A stretch of 60,869 bases of DNA. Origin: Lachnospiraceae bacterium (GTDB taxonomy: Bacteria; Bacillota; Clostridia; Lachnospirales; Lachnospiraceae). Location: assembly GCA_017558145.1 (NCBI GenBank), contig JAFYWF010000020.1, positions 1 to 60,869 on the forward strand, in the 5' to 3' direction. The notes below the pieces were generated by a model. It worked only from the letters and a program-made list of their open reading frames with translations. It was not told the DNA's origin and made no database searches. This document shows positions 9,155-17,825 of this stretch, piece by piece (the stretch's first letter is position 1; each line of letters opens with the position of its first letter). The translations under genes and the position numbers were made by a program.

Positions 9155-9332
9155 AAAGGTGCAAATATCTGTGAAAGAATTTAGATTATCCAGCTTGTAC
9201 GCATCTGTGAGACAATGTATGTCAAAAACGAACAATTGCTATTTATAGCAACTTGTACGTTGATGACATACATTGTAACGAGCAGCAAGCGAACAGGGGA
9301 TAACTAAATTCGAAAACAGATATTACACCTTT
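9155..9332. repeat. Large imperfect palindrome, MITE-like, 178 bp
   Basis: The ends AAAGGTG (9155-9161) and CACCTTT (9326-9332) open an inverted repeat that continues through most of the element: an ATATCTGT / ACAGATAT block, a GAATTTAG / CTAAATTC block, a perfect 13-bp block (9212-9224 with 9264-9276) and a core TTGCTAT / ATAGCAA. The left arm sequence from about 9153 is also duplicated directly at 9124-9146. The whole folds as one long hairpin just downstream of the lipoprotein gene, which has no other terminator. Confidence 0.7.
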
Positions 9333-9345
9333 AATTAATTCATAA

Positions 9346-10155
9346 TTATTCAACTACAGTTAAAGAAGTAATGTGTGGATTTGCACCATTGTACCAGTAC
9401 AAGAATCCTTCCATATCTACAACATCACCAATCTGTAAGTTCTTAACTGCATTGTATACGTCTGTTGTATTGTCACAAAGATAAGCTTCTACAACAAATG
9501 CATAAGTCTGACCATCGATAGAAACATTAAAATATAAATCGTCTCCATCTTCTGATTTATAAAGGAATGCTACTTCATTACCTTCTGCATCTTTGCTTGC
9601 TTCCACAGTCATACCTTTGAAAGATACAAATTCATTCTGGTGATTAATTAATTCTTCTGACGCAAGTAACGCTGTGATATCTTCTGCTTCTGCAATGTAG
9701 CTACCTTCTAAAATTTCATAAGTAGCGTCGATGATTTCTACTTCACCGGACCATTCAGCTTTTACACCTGTAACTTTGATTTTTGTTCCTGGTACTAATT
9801 TTGCATATTCTTCTTCAGAACATGGTAATTCATATACGAAGTAAGCACCATCTTTATCCTGTGTGTAAAGAGTTGCTTTGTTGTCCCACCAAGACTGTTT
9901 TGCCTGTACATAGGTTTCTACCACAACTTCTGTATCTAACTCAGCTGCTACATATTCTTCATATGTCATAACACCTTCAGATTTTACATCTTCAGTTGCT
10001 GCTGTTTCAGCATCTGCTGTTGCTTCTGTTTCAGCATCTGTTGTTTCCACTACTGCTTCTTCTACTGCTGCAGGTGCTTCTTCTGTCTTAGCACCACAAG
10101 CTACCATAGAAAAGGCCATAGCAATTGTTAATGTTAAAGCTACGATTTTTTTCAT
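9346..10155 (-). CDS. Secreted lipoprotein with OB-fold-like domains
   Basis: A lipoprotein signal peptide (basic MKK, hydrophobic stretch, lipobox SMVAC at about residues 16-20) is followed by a low-complexity linker rich in Ala, Glu and Thr (about 22-60). The remaining 200 residues are mostly beta-strand-like. Two units resemble OB folds (VVVETYVQAK...TKIKVTGVKAEW and FVSFKGMTVEAS...GDVVDMEGFLYW). No enzyme motif is visible. It would sit on the outer face of the membrane. It is downstream of the sugar importer but separated from it by 165 bases, so it may be its own unit. Confidence 0.6.
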   Translation of the reverse strand: MKKIVALTLTIAMAFSMVACGAKTEEAPAAVEEAVVETTDAETEATADAETAATEDVKSEGVMTYEEYVAAELDTEVVVETYVQAKQSWWDNKATLYTQDKDGAYFVYELPCSEEEYAKLVPGTKIKVTGVKAEWSGEVEIIDATYEILEGSYIAEAEDITALLASEELINHQNEFVSFKGMTVEASKDAEGNEVAFLYKSEDGDDLYFNVSIDGQTYAFVVEAYLCDNTTDVYNAVKNLQIGDVVDMEGFLYWYNGANPHITSLTVVE

Positions 10156-10320
10156 TTTACTCTCCTCCTAATGTAAATCTGTTATCAGCACCAATCATAG
10201 ATCATCCACAAAGAAATTTTGACAATGTATTCAAATACCTTTTTTATCTATGATTAATAACTTTTGATACAACGGTATTTATTATAACCCTTTTTTTTTG
10301 AAAATCAATGGATATGTTGT

Positions 10321-11964
10321 CTAATTTACAACTATCTTTTTCTTTTTTTCATATACAAAATATAAAAGAATTCCTAACCAGGTAACTCCTAAAGTACCCA
10401 ACAATATTTTAGCTTCTGTAGGAAGGGGACCTAGATCTTTCTTTTGTTCTCCTACAACGTCACCTTCTGCCACTCCCGTATTTAAACGATGCAAGCTTGC
10501 CACATCCTCAAACAACTCCTTCATAAAAGCTTCATCAATTGTTTTTTTACGTCGTACTGATTTTGCTACATTCTCAATTAATTGACCGGAAGCATCACGT
10601 AAAGATGCTGAGCCGTTAAACACCGGTGTTACAAAGGTATCTTTGGTATGTTCTAACAACAACTTTGTTGCTGCAATTTTTACATCATAATGAAGCACTG
10701 CATCGGTCCCATTCAAGTAACTTTGATATTCTTCTGAATTCTGCGCTTTTACAGTTACAGGAACATAACCTTCGGTCATGGCGTATCCATTTTGTACCTC
10801 ATTAGTTAATAAATACTGTGTAAATATCCACGATGCCAAAACCTCATCTGCATCTGCCTTATTAAAAATACAGATAGACGGACCTTGGGAAATCATCTGT
10901 GGATTTTCAGGGTCAAATTGTGGAACCATACGCACCGCTGTTTCAAACTCTACTTTTTTCTCCTCCGGAATATCTGATAATGGAGCACCCATTCCCATCC
11001 AACTAGCTCCTGCTGTAGAATCAATGGCAAATACACATTGACCAGCATTTAAAAAATTGGCCGGATAACTGGAAATCTTAAACGTAGAAAAAGCGCCAGT
11101 TTTTACATGATCTGCTACTGTATACAACAACTCTTTGGTATTATCATTAAATAATAAAATTTCCCCATTTTCTTTGGAATACTCATATCCTTTTTGACGA
11201 ATCATCTGAATCATCATATTATCAGTAGACTTATAAATAAACGGTATCATGACATTTTGTCCATTTAAGACATATGTCTCATCATCGTTCATTTTCGTTG
11301 CAGCCTCTGCCACTTCCCAAATATAATCCCAAGTCAAAACATCTGGCACTTCATACCCTAATGCCTCTACATAAGTTTTATTAATGTAACAAGCTTCTGT
11401 CGATCGCATATAAGGAATGGCATAATATTTTCCTTCTACGATACAACCGTCCAAGAACTCCGAAATCATTTCTTCTCTGGTAGGACCTTCATACTTTAAT
11501 GCACTTCCTCCCAAACCATATTTTTCATTGGAAAATAATTCATCCAATGCCACCACACTGTTTTGTCCTGTTAAATACGTAGCAATATGATCCGGATAAG
11601 TAATACATACATTCGGTGTTGTATTGGTGGCAATATTGGTAATCACATCATTATATATCCTTCCGTAATCCGTATACAAACGCATATTTACCGTAATATT
11701 AGGATACAACTGTTGAAAATCTTCAATTGCTTTTTTATATACAGCAACCTGTGCAACATTGGTATCATTTTTTGCCCAAAAAGTAATTTCATACTGTTTA
11801 CTTTCATCAAATTCCTCAGGAACTTCAAAACTTTGCATTCCTTTAGAACCATGACAGCCTGTTAACAAACACGCTAAAACACAAAAAAGCAGACATTTAC
11901 AAATTCTATTTCCAATTCGTGCTATTCTATCTCCCCAAAATCTTTCTCTTCCTAATTTCATCAT
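10321..11964 (-). CDS. Sugar ABC transporter substrate-binding lipoprotein with C-terminal membrane anchor
   Basis: A family 1 extracellular solute-binding protein, 547 residues. After a charged N-terminus there is a hydrophobic stretch ending in the lipobox LLTGC (about residue 37). The mature part has the typical ITFWAKNDTNVAQVAVYKK opening and later GYVPVTVKAQ-type segments. Unusually, a C-terminal hydrophobic helix (LLGTLGVTWLGILLYFVYE) and a KKKK tail could anchor it a second time. It overlaps the upstream permease by 4 bp and is the last gene of the four-gene importer operon. It is expected to bind an oligosaccharide; which one cannot be told. Confidence 0.85.
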   Translation of the reverse strand: MMKLGRERFWGDRIARIGNRICKCLLFCVLACLLTGCHGSKGMQSFEVPEEFDESKQYEITFWAKNDTNVAQVAVYKKAIEDFQQLYPNITVNMRLYTDYGRIYNDVITNIATNTTPNVCITYPDHIATYLTGQNSVVALDELFSNEKYGLGGSALKYEGPTREEMISEFLDGCIVEGKYYAIPYMRSTEACYINKTYVEALGYEVPDVLTWDYIWEVAEAATKMNDDETYVLNGQNVMIPFIYKSTDNMMIQMIRQKGYEYSKENGEILLFNDNTKELLYTVADHVKTGAFSTFKISSYPANFLNAGQCVFAIDSTAGASWMGMGAPLSDIPEEKKVEFETAVRMVPQFDPENPQMISQGPSICIFNKADADEVLASWIFTQYLLTNEVQNGYAMTEGYVPVTVKAQNSEEYQSYLNGTDAVLHYDVKIAATKLLLEHTKDTFVTPVFNGSASLRDASGQLIENVAKSVRRKKTIDEAFMKELFEDVASLHRLNTGVAEGDVVGEQKKDLGPLPTEAKILLGTLGVTWLGILLYFVYEKKKKIVVN

Positions 11965-12836
11965 CCTTTGGTACCTCCTCTGGAAACACCTTCCATGATT
12001 TTATTACGGAAGATTAAAAATAACACAATAATTGGCAAAGAAATAACCACCACTGCTGCCATCATAGCCGGAATATTTTCTCGTCCAAAACCATTTTCAC
12101 GAATGGCTTGAATTCCTCCTGAAACCAAAAAATACGCTTCATCGTCTGTTACCAATCTTGGCCAAACGTATAAATTCCAACATTCTATTACCTTTAATAT
12201 GGTAATCGTAATAATCGTTGGCTTGCTCATAGGAATCATAACCTTCCACAAATAACGAAAATCACTGGTTCCATCTACCTTTGCGGCTTTATACAACTCA
12301 TCCGGAATTTGCGCAAAATTTTCCTTTAACAAATAAATATAAAACACACTGGTAACAGAAGGAAGGATTAATCCTGTAAAGGTATTTCTCATATCCCAAT
12401 TCGTAATGGTAACATAATTAGTAATCACAACCAATTCACTGGGAATCATCATCAATGCTAAAAATAAAGTGAATATTAAATTCTTCCCTTTAAACTCTAA
12501 TCTGGCAAAGGCAAAAGCTGCCAAAACCGTAACCACTAACATAATGCCGGTCGTTATTACCGTAAAAATAATGGTATTTAAAAAATAGTCTCCTAAAGGA
12601 GCTGCCATAAATGCATCCACGTAGTTTTGTAACGTAGGAGATGAGGCAAAAAACTTCGGATAATATTCCGAGTTATAGGAACCGTAACTTTTTATGGATG
12701 TCAAAAGCATCCAATAAAAAGGAAACAGAACCATCAAAGCCCAAAAAGACAACAATACATAGGTCACAGATATCACTGTTTTTTGTCGTCTTAGAGACTG
12801 TTTTTGTATTTTTTCCATGGTAATATTTTGTTCCAT
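11961..12836 (-). CDS. Sugar ABC transporter permease, MalG/LacG-like
   Basis: A 291-residue inner membrane subunit with six predicted helices and the conserved cytoplasmic EAA loop (ELYKAAKVDGTSDFRYLWKV, about residue 192), which contacts the ATPase. It pairs with the permease encoded just upstream. The gap to that gene is 11 bases, and the stop overlaps the binding-protein start, so translation is coupled. Confidence 0.9.
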   Translation of the reverse strand: MEQNITMEKIQKQSLRRQKTVISVTYVLLSFWALMVLFPFYWMLLTSIKSYGSYNSEYYPKFFASSPTLQNYVDAFMAAPLGDYFLNTIIFTVITTGIMLVVTVLAAFAFARLEFKGKNLIFTLFLALMMIPSELVVITNYVTITNWDMRNTFTGLILPSVTSVFYIYLLKENFAQIPDELYKAAKVDGTSDFRYLWKVMIPMSKPTIITITILKVIECWNLYVWPRLVTDDEAYFLVSGGIQAIRENGFGRENIPAMMAAVVVISLPIIVLFLIFRNKIMEGVSRGGTKG

Positions 12837-12847
12837 TTTAGTCTCTC

Positions 12848-13732
12848 CTAGTAATGTACATGCTTTTTACTTACCAATAAATTAATGCAAGTAATGGTCA
12901 GTACAATCACAAATAAAATAATCGCCGCTGCCGAAGCATAGGACGGATATCCTCCACTGTTTCCATATAACATATCGTATACATAACCTACAATAGTATT
13001 CATTCCTGCAGTATTCAAATCCGTACCAAACAAAGCTACCGCATCCGAATATGCTTTGAACGCACCAATAAATCCGGTAATGATTAAATAAAAGAGAGAC
13101 GGTGAAATCATGGGCAGTGTAATTTTATAAAAAGTACGAAATCTACTCGTTCCGTCCACCTTAGCCGCACTGTAATACAAAGGATTTACCGATAACAGTG
13201 CACTGGTTAAAATCAAAATTTTGAAGGGCATTACTACCCAAATAGTATAAAAACATAAAACAAACATCTTTGCCAGGTAAGGACCATCCATAAAATCAAC
13301 AGAATTCATCCCTACAAAATTCAGCAAAAGGTTCACCATTCCCTCACTATAAGGAGTCTTTTTAAACAAAATCATAAATACCAGACCAACTGCCAAAGTA
13401 TTTGTTACATAAGGCAGGAAGAATACTGTCTGATAAAAATCACGTAATTTTTCAATAGAAACTAATCCTAACGAGATTAGTAATGCAATCCCCGTAGAAA
13501 GGGGAACTGTAATCATAACTAAAATAAATGTATTTTTTAACGCCTGCAAAAAATAGGAATCATGAAGTACATAGGCATAATTATAGGTTCCTACTCCCAT
13601 GTAAGTCTGGGATGCAAAATTGTATCCTTCTTCCATGGAATAAATAAAAACATCAACCAAAGGATATACTAGGAAAGCGCCCAAAAACAATGTTGCAGGT
13701 AATAAATACAACCACCCTTTTATTTCTTTCAT
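12848..13732 (-). CDS. Sugar ABC transporter permease, MalF/LacF-like
   Basis: A 294-residue membrane protein with six helices and an EAA-type loop (YYSAAKVDGTSRFRTFYKI, about residue 188). It forms the translocation pore with the MalG-like partner. Its start overlaps the ATPase stop by 4 bp. The opening WLYLLPATLFLGAFLVYP is typical of this permease class. Confidence 0.9.
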   Translation of the reverse strand: MKEIKGWLYLLPATLFLGAFLVYPLVDVFIYSMEEGYNFASQTYMGVGTYNYAYVLHDSYFLQALKNTFILVMITVPLSTGIALLISLGLVSIEKLRDFYQTVFFLPYVTNTLAVGLVFMILFKKTPYSEGMVNLLLNFVGMNSVDFMDGPYLAKMFVLCFYTIWVVMPFKILILTSALLSVNPLYYSAAKVDGTSRFRTFYKITLPMISPSLFYLIITGFIGAFKAYSDAVALFGTDLNTAGMNTIVGYVYDMLYGNSGGYPSYASAAAIILFVIVLTITCINLLVSKKHVHY

Positions 13733-14823
13733 AATCTTTCCTCTGTTTCCTTATGGAATAAAAACACCTTGTTTTTCTTTAATTCAAAATAAAGCTCCTT
13801 AGAAGCTGTATTTACCTTGTTTTCTGACGGAATAATAGCACGAATTACCGTATTTTCGCATAAAGAATGCTTTGCCACTACGCTTACATCTCTTCCCATA
13901 ACTTCCACTGCCTGCAAATGACAAGTCAAGGTATTTTCTTTTTGTTCACTAAGTATAAAACCTTCCGGTCGAATAGCCACATAAACTTCCTGATCTTTTA
14001 TGCCCTTCGCATCTAAGACAACATCATTTCCAATCCACACTTTTTCTTTTTCTACCTTACCGGCAAACACATTGATTGGCGGCGTCCCTAAAAATTTAGA
14101 TACAAAGAGATTTTTCGGTTCATCATAGACTTCCTGAGGTTCTCCGATTTGCTGAACCACACCATCTTTCATTACTACAATAAGATCCGAAATACTCATA
14201 GCTTCTTCTTGGTCGTGAGTAACAAACACAGTGGTAATTCCTGTTTCTTTTTGAATACGACTAATTTCTTCTCTCGTCTGCAAACGAAGTCTGGCATCCA
14301 AGTTAGAAAGAGGTTCGTCCATCAAAAGAACTTTTGGCATTTTCACCAATGCTCTGGCAATGGCAACACGTTGCTGCTGTCCCCCGGACAACTGGCTTGG
14401 TTTTCGATCCATTAATCCATCTAACTGTACTAATTTTGCCACTTCTATGGCCTTTTGTTGCATTTCTTCTTTCGTTAATTTATCCTTACCTTTTAAATTT
14501 TCTAAAGGAAAGGTAATATTTTTCATCACCGTCAAATGAGGATACAAGGCATAATTTTGAAACACAAATCCTACTCCTCTGTGTTCTGCAGGTAAATTTG
14601 TTACATCCTCATCTCCAAAATAAATTTTCCCTTCTGTTGGTTCCAAAAGACCGCATAACAAATTCAATGCAGTACTTTTCCCACAACCTGAGGGCCCCAG
14701 TAAACCAATTAACTTTCCATCCGGAATTTCAAAATTAAACTGATTTACTGCAATCACCTCATCTTTGCTTTTTTTATTTCTGCTTGGAAATTTTTTGGTC
14801 AGATTTTCCAATACAATTTTCAT
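13729..14823 (-). CDS. Sugar ABC transporter ATP-binding protein, MsmX/UgpC type
   Basis: A 364-residue CUT1-class ATPase. Visible motifs: Walker A GPSGCGKST (about residue 43), Q-loop VFQNYALYPHL, signature LSGGQQQR (about 145), Walker B VLLMDEPLSNLD and switch H in VFVTHD. The C-terminal 120 residues form the TOBE-like regulatory domain (YVAIRPEGF). It is the first gene of the operon and energises uptake by the two permeases and the binding protein. Many Firmicutes share one such ATPase among several importers; here it is locally encoded. Confidence 0.92.
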   Translation of the reverse strand: MKIVLENLTKKFPSRNKKSKDEVIAVNQFNFEIPDGKLIGLLGPSGCGKSTALNLLCGLLEPTEGKIYFGDEDVTNLPAEHRGVGFVFQNYALYPHLTVMKNITFPLENLKGKDKLTKEEMQQKAIEVAKLVQLDGLMDRKPSQLSGGQQQRVAIARALVKMPKVLLMDEPLSNLDARLRLQTREEISRIQKETGITTVFVTHDQEEAMSISDLIVVMKDGVVQQIGEPQEVYDEPKNLFVSKFLGTPPINVFAGKVEKEKVWIGNDVVLDAKGIKDQEVYVAIRPEGFILSEQKENTLTCHLQAVEVMGRDVSVVAKHSLCENTVIRAIIPSENKVNTASKELYFELKKNKVFLFHKETEERL

Positions 14824-14881
14824 ATCATCTTCAAGAGTATTGCTACTCTGTCTCCTCTCAGGTTTTCAATTTTTTCAAACC

Positions 14882-15090
14882 ATTAATCAGAGCCAAACTC
14901 GTAAATTCTTCGGATTTCCTCGTTGTGGCTTCTCGCTCTTGTTTTCCAATAATTAATCAGAGCCAGACTCGTAAATCCTTCGGATTTCCTCGTTGTGGCT
15001 TCTCGCCACATGAATTTAAAATAAAATTGCTTTATGGATGCAAGCATCCAACATCAATTTTATTTTAAATTCGCCTGGCTCTGATTAATT
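14882..15090. repeat. Direct plus inverted repeat element between the sugar and polyamine operons
   Basis: A 55-bp unit starting ATTAATCAGAGCC occurs at 14882-14936 and, nearly identical, at 14952-15006 (70-bp period). The second copy is the left half of a palindrome: AATTAATCAGAGCCAG (14951-14966) pairs perfectly with 15075-15090, and an 18-bp arm (15012-15029) pairs perfectly with 15055-15072. At the tip, GGATGC pairs with GCATCC. Smaller hairpins (AAATCC/GGATTT, GTGGC/GCCAC) sit inside. The right arm contains the stop codon of the potCD gene. Confidence 0.75.
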
Positions 15091-16980
15091 CACGTTACTG
15101 GCTACAATTTTCACCTTACTCCACAAATTAGAAATGATTTTTCTGGTTCTTTCATTGAACACAAAAGATTCATCCATTTCATAACCGGAGCGCGGAATAT
15201 AAGCATTGATTCCTTCGTAAGTTCCACCTTCTCCATACAAATCATCCATAACCTCTTCGTTAGGAGATGTATAGCCTACAAAGTCTGAATTATCATAAGC
15301 CGCTTCATAGCTACACAAATAGTTCATAAACTCCTGTGCCAATTCCACATTCTCTGCATTTGCCGGAATTACCATAGCATCACACCAATTATTGGTTCCT
15401 TCCAATGGTTCAAAGTAACCCATATCTTCATTTTCACTCATGATATACGCTGCGTCTCCGGAATATACGATTCCCAAAGCTTTTCTACCCTGAGCCATGT
15501 TATCGATAATCTCATCGGTTACGATTTCCGGTTCCATGGTAGTAACGCAAGTTTCAAACCATTCATAAGCTTTCTGCAATTCTTCTTCCTTCTCTGTATT
15601 CATGGAATAACCAAGAGCTTTTAATGCCATCATAAAGGAGTCTCTCTCAGAGTCATACAAATAAATATCTCCTTTATATTTTGGATTCAGGAAAATATTG
15701 TAACCGTCCTTTTCCAATTCTTCCCTAGTTACTTTAGTGGTATCATATATAATTCCTACACTTCCCCAGAAATACGGAACAGAATATTCATTTCCCGGAT
15801 CATAAGAAAGATTTTTTACCTCTTCATTGATAAAATCCATGTTAATAATCTGAGACTGATCCAGTTTCTGCAGCAACTCTTCCTGAATCAATCTTTCAAT
15901 CATATAATCACTAGGGATTAAAATATCATAGGATTCCCCATTGGCAACTTTAATGTACATTTGCTCATTGGAATCAAATAATTCCAGTACCACTCTTGCA
16001 CCGGTCATTTCTTCAAAAGCAGGAATAATATTTTCTCCCATATATTCCCCCGGACTGTAAATACGCAAAGTCTGACCCTGATAAGGTTTCTCGCTCCCCT
16101 TTAGTCCACCGTGCAAAGCAAATCCAATGGTAGAAATCACAACCAAAACACCTGCTACGGCAAATAGCAAAGGTTTGGAACCGTTTCCTCTTCCCTTTTC
16201 CTGCTGTTTTGCCACAAAAGCCGGAATCAAATTAATGGCAAGTAGCGCAACCGTAATAATAGCTACTACCAAAGTAGAAACTGCATTAATACTTGGATTT
16301 ACACGTTTACTCATAGTGTAAACCATAATACTTAAGTTCTTTACTCCTTGTCCCGTAACAAAATAAGAAATAATAAAATCATCTACAGACATGGTAAAGG
16401 CAATTAAAGCCCCTGATACAATCCCTGGGGTAATCTGGGGAACAATGACTTTAATCAACGCCTGCATAGGAGTTGCCCCTAAATCCATGGCTGCATCTGC
16501 CAAATTTGGATCTAACGAACGCACCTTTGGCATAACAGATAAAATCACATAAGGAATACAAAAGGCAATATGCGCCAACAGCATAGTAATATATCCCTTT
16601 TCCACTCGGAATGTGATGAAAAATAACATAAAACCAATAGCGGTTACAATTTCCGGATTCATGATGGGAAGATTATTTACCTGTTCTACCACATCTCGGA
16701 CTACCTTTTTTGATTTACTTAGCCCAATAGCGGTAATAGTACCCACAACGGTAGAAATCAGAGTAGATAAAATAGCAATGCTAAAAGTTGTATATAACGA
16801 CTCCATCATATCTCTGGATTCCAACATATGCTGATACCATTTCAATGAAAATCCACTAAAATGTGTTAAAGATTTCCCTTCATTAAAGGAAAATACAATC
16901 ATGTAAATAATGGGAGCATAGAAGAAGACAATTAACAATCCCATCAATATCTTTCCAAACATTCTCTTGTCTTGTTTCAC
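15085..16980 (-). CDS. potCD: Polyamine ABC transporter, PotC permease fused to PotD binding protein
   Basis: A 631-residue fusion. Residues 1-270 are a PotC-type permease with six helices and an EAA loop (LADAAMDLGATPMQALIKV, about 160). After a further helix near 275-295 comes an extracellular PotD-type domain (TLRIYSPGEYMGENIIPAFEE onward, with ILIPSDYMIERLIQEELL and IPYFWGSVGI-like segments). It captures spermidine or putrescine outside and passes it through the pore. Such PotC-PotD fusions are known in Firmicutes. The gene ends inside the palindrome at 15075-15090. Confidence 0.9.
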   Translation of the reverse strand: MKQDKRMFGKILMGLLIVFFYAPIIYMIVFSFNEGKSLTHFSGFSLKWYQHMLESRDMMESLYTTFSIAILSTLISTVVGTITAIGLSKSKKVVRDVVEQVNNLPIMNPEIVTAIGFMLFFITFRVEKGYITMLLAHIAFCIPYVILSVMPKVRSLDPNLADAAMDLGATPMQALIKVIVPQITPGIVSGALIAFTMSVDDFIISYFVTGQGVKNLSIMVYTMSKRVNPSINAVSTLVVAIITVALLAINLIPAFVAKQQEKGRGNGSKPLLFAVAGVLVVISTIGFALHGGLKGSEKPYQGQTLRIYSPGEYMGENIIPAFEEMTGARVVLELFDSNEQMYIKVANGESYDILIPSDYMIERLIQEELLQKLDQSQIINMDFINEEVKNLSYDPGNEYSVPYFWGSVGIIYDTTKVTREELEKDGYNIFLNPKYKGDIYLYDSERDSFMMALKALGYSMNTEKEEELQKAYEWFETCVTTMEPEIVTDEIIDNMAQGRKALGIVYSGDAAYIMSENEDMGYFEPLEGTNNWCDAMVIPANAENVELAQEFMNYLCSYEAAYDNSDFVGYTSPNEEVMDDLYGEGGTYEGINAYIPRSGYEMDESFVFNERTRKIISNLWSKVKIVASNVN

Positions 16981-16985
16981 GATTG

Positions 16986-17825
16986 TTACACTTCCTCCTT
17001 CCCACCATTATTACGTACTTCTATTTTTTTCACCAACATCATCATAAGCATCATACTGGCAGCCATAATCATAGAAATAGCACTTCCAAAGTTCCATTCT
17101 CCAGCAGTAATAAACTGATTTTCAATTAAGTTACCAATCAAGAAATACTGACCGCCACCTAACAACTTAGGAATAAAGAAAGAACTTACCGCCGGTAAAA
17201 ATACTAATGTAATTCCATTGATTACTCCTGGCAAAGATAGTGGAAACGTTACCTTTTTAAAGGTTTCTGCCTTACTGGCTCCTAGGTCTGCTGCCGCTTC
17301 CAAAAGAGACGCATCCATTTTACAAAGAGCAGAATTAATCTGCAAAATCATAAAAGGAATAAAGTTATAAACCATCCCTAAGAGTACCGCTCCTTCTGTA
17401 TACAGAAGCTCTACTTCTCCCAATCCTAACAGTTTTAAAATCTGTTGTACAATTCCGCCATCACTTAACAGACCAATCCATGCATAGGTACGAACCAGCA
17501 TATTGATCCAGGTTGGAATAGTAATTGCCATAATTAATAAATTTTGTACCTTTTCACTGCTTCTGGCAATAAAATATGCCGCAGGATACCCCAGCAAAAG
17601 ACAAATGATAGTTGTCTTTAATGCAATCATAAGACTTCGTCCCAACACCAATAAAAAGTCACTGTCTGTAAAAAACTTTTTATAATGTTCCAGGGTAAAG
17701 GAAAACGAAATAATACTGTTACCATGAGTTGTAACGGAATACATAGCAATCAAAGCCACCGGTAACACCAACATTAACACCATCCATACAATGTATGGAA
17801 TTGCCAATTGCGAAAATTTTTTCAT
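16986..17825 (-). CDS. potB: Polyamine ABC transporter permease PotB
   Basis: A 279-residue permease with six helices and EAA loop (LLEAAADLGASKAETFKKV, about residue 178). It forms the pore with the PotC part of the fusion. The start ATG overlaps the potA stop (TAATG), and potCD starts six bases after its stop, so the three genes are one operon. Confidence 0.92.
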   Translation of the reverse strand: MKKFSQLAIPYIVWMVLMLVLPVALIAMYSVTTHGNSIISFSFTLEHYKKFFTDSDFLLVLGRSLMIALKTTIICLLLGYPAAYFIARSSEKVQNLLIMAITIPTWINMLVRTYAWIGLLSDGGIVQQILKLLGLGEVELLYTEGAVLLGMVYNFIPFMILQINSALCKMDASLLEAAADLGASKAETFKKVTFPLSLPGVINGITLVFLPAVSSFFIPKLLGGGQYFLIGNLIENQFITAGEWNFGSAISMIMAASMMLMMMLVKKIEVRNNGGKEEV

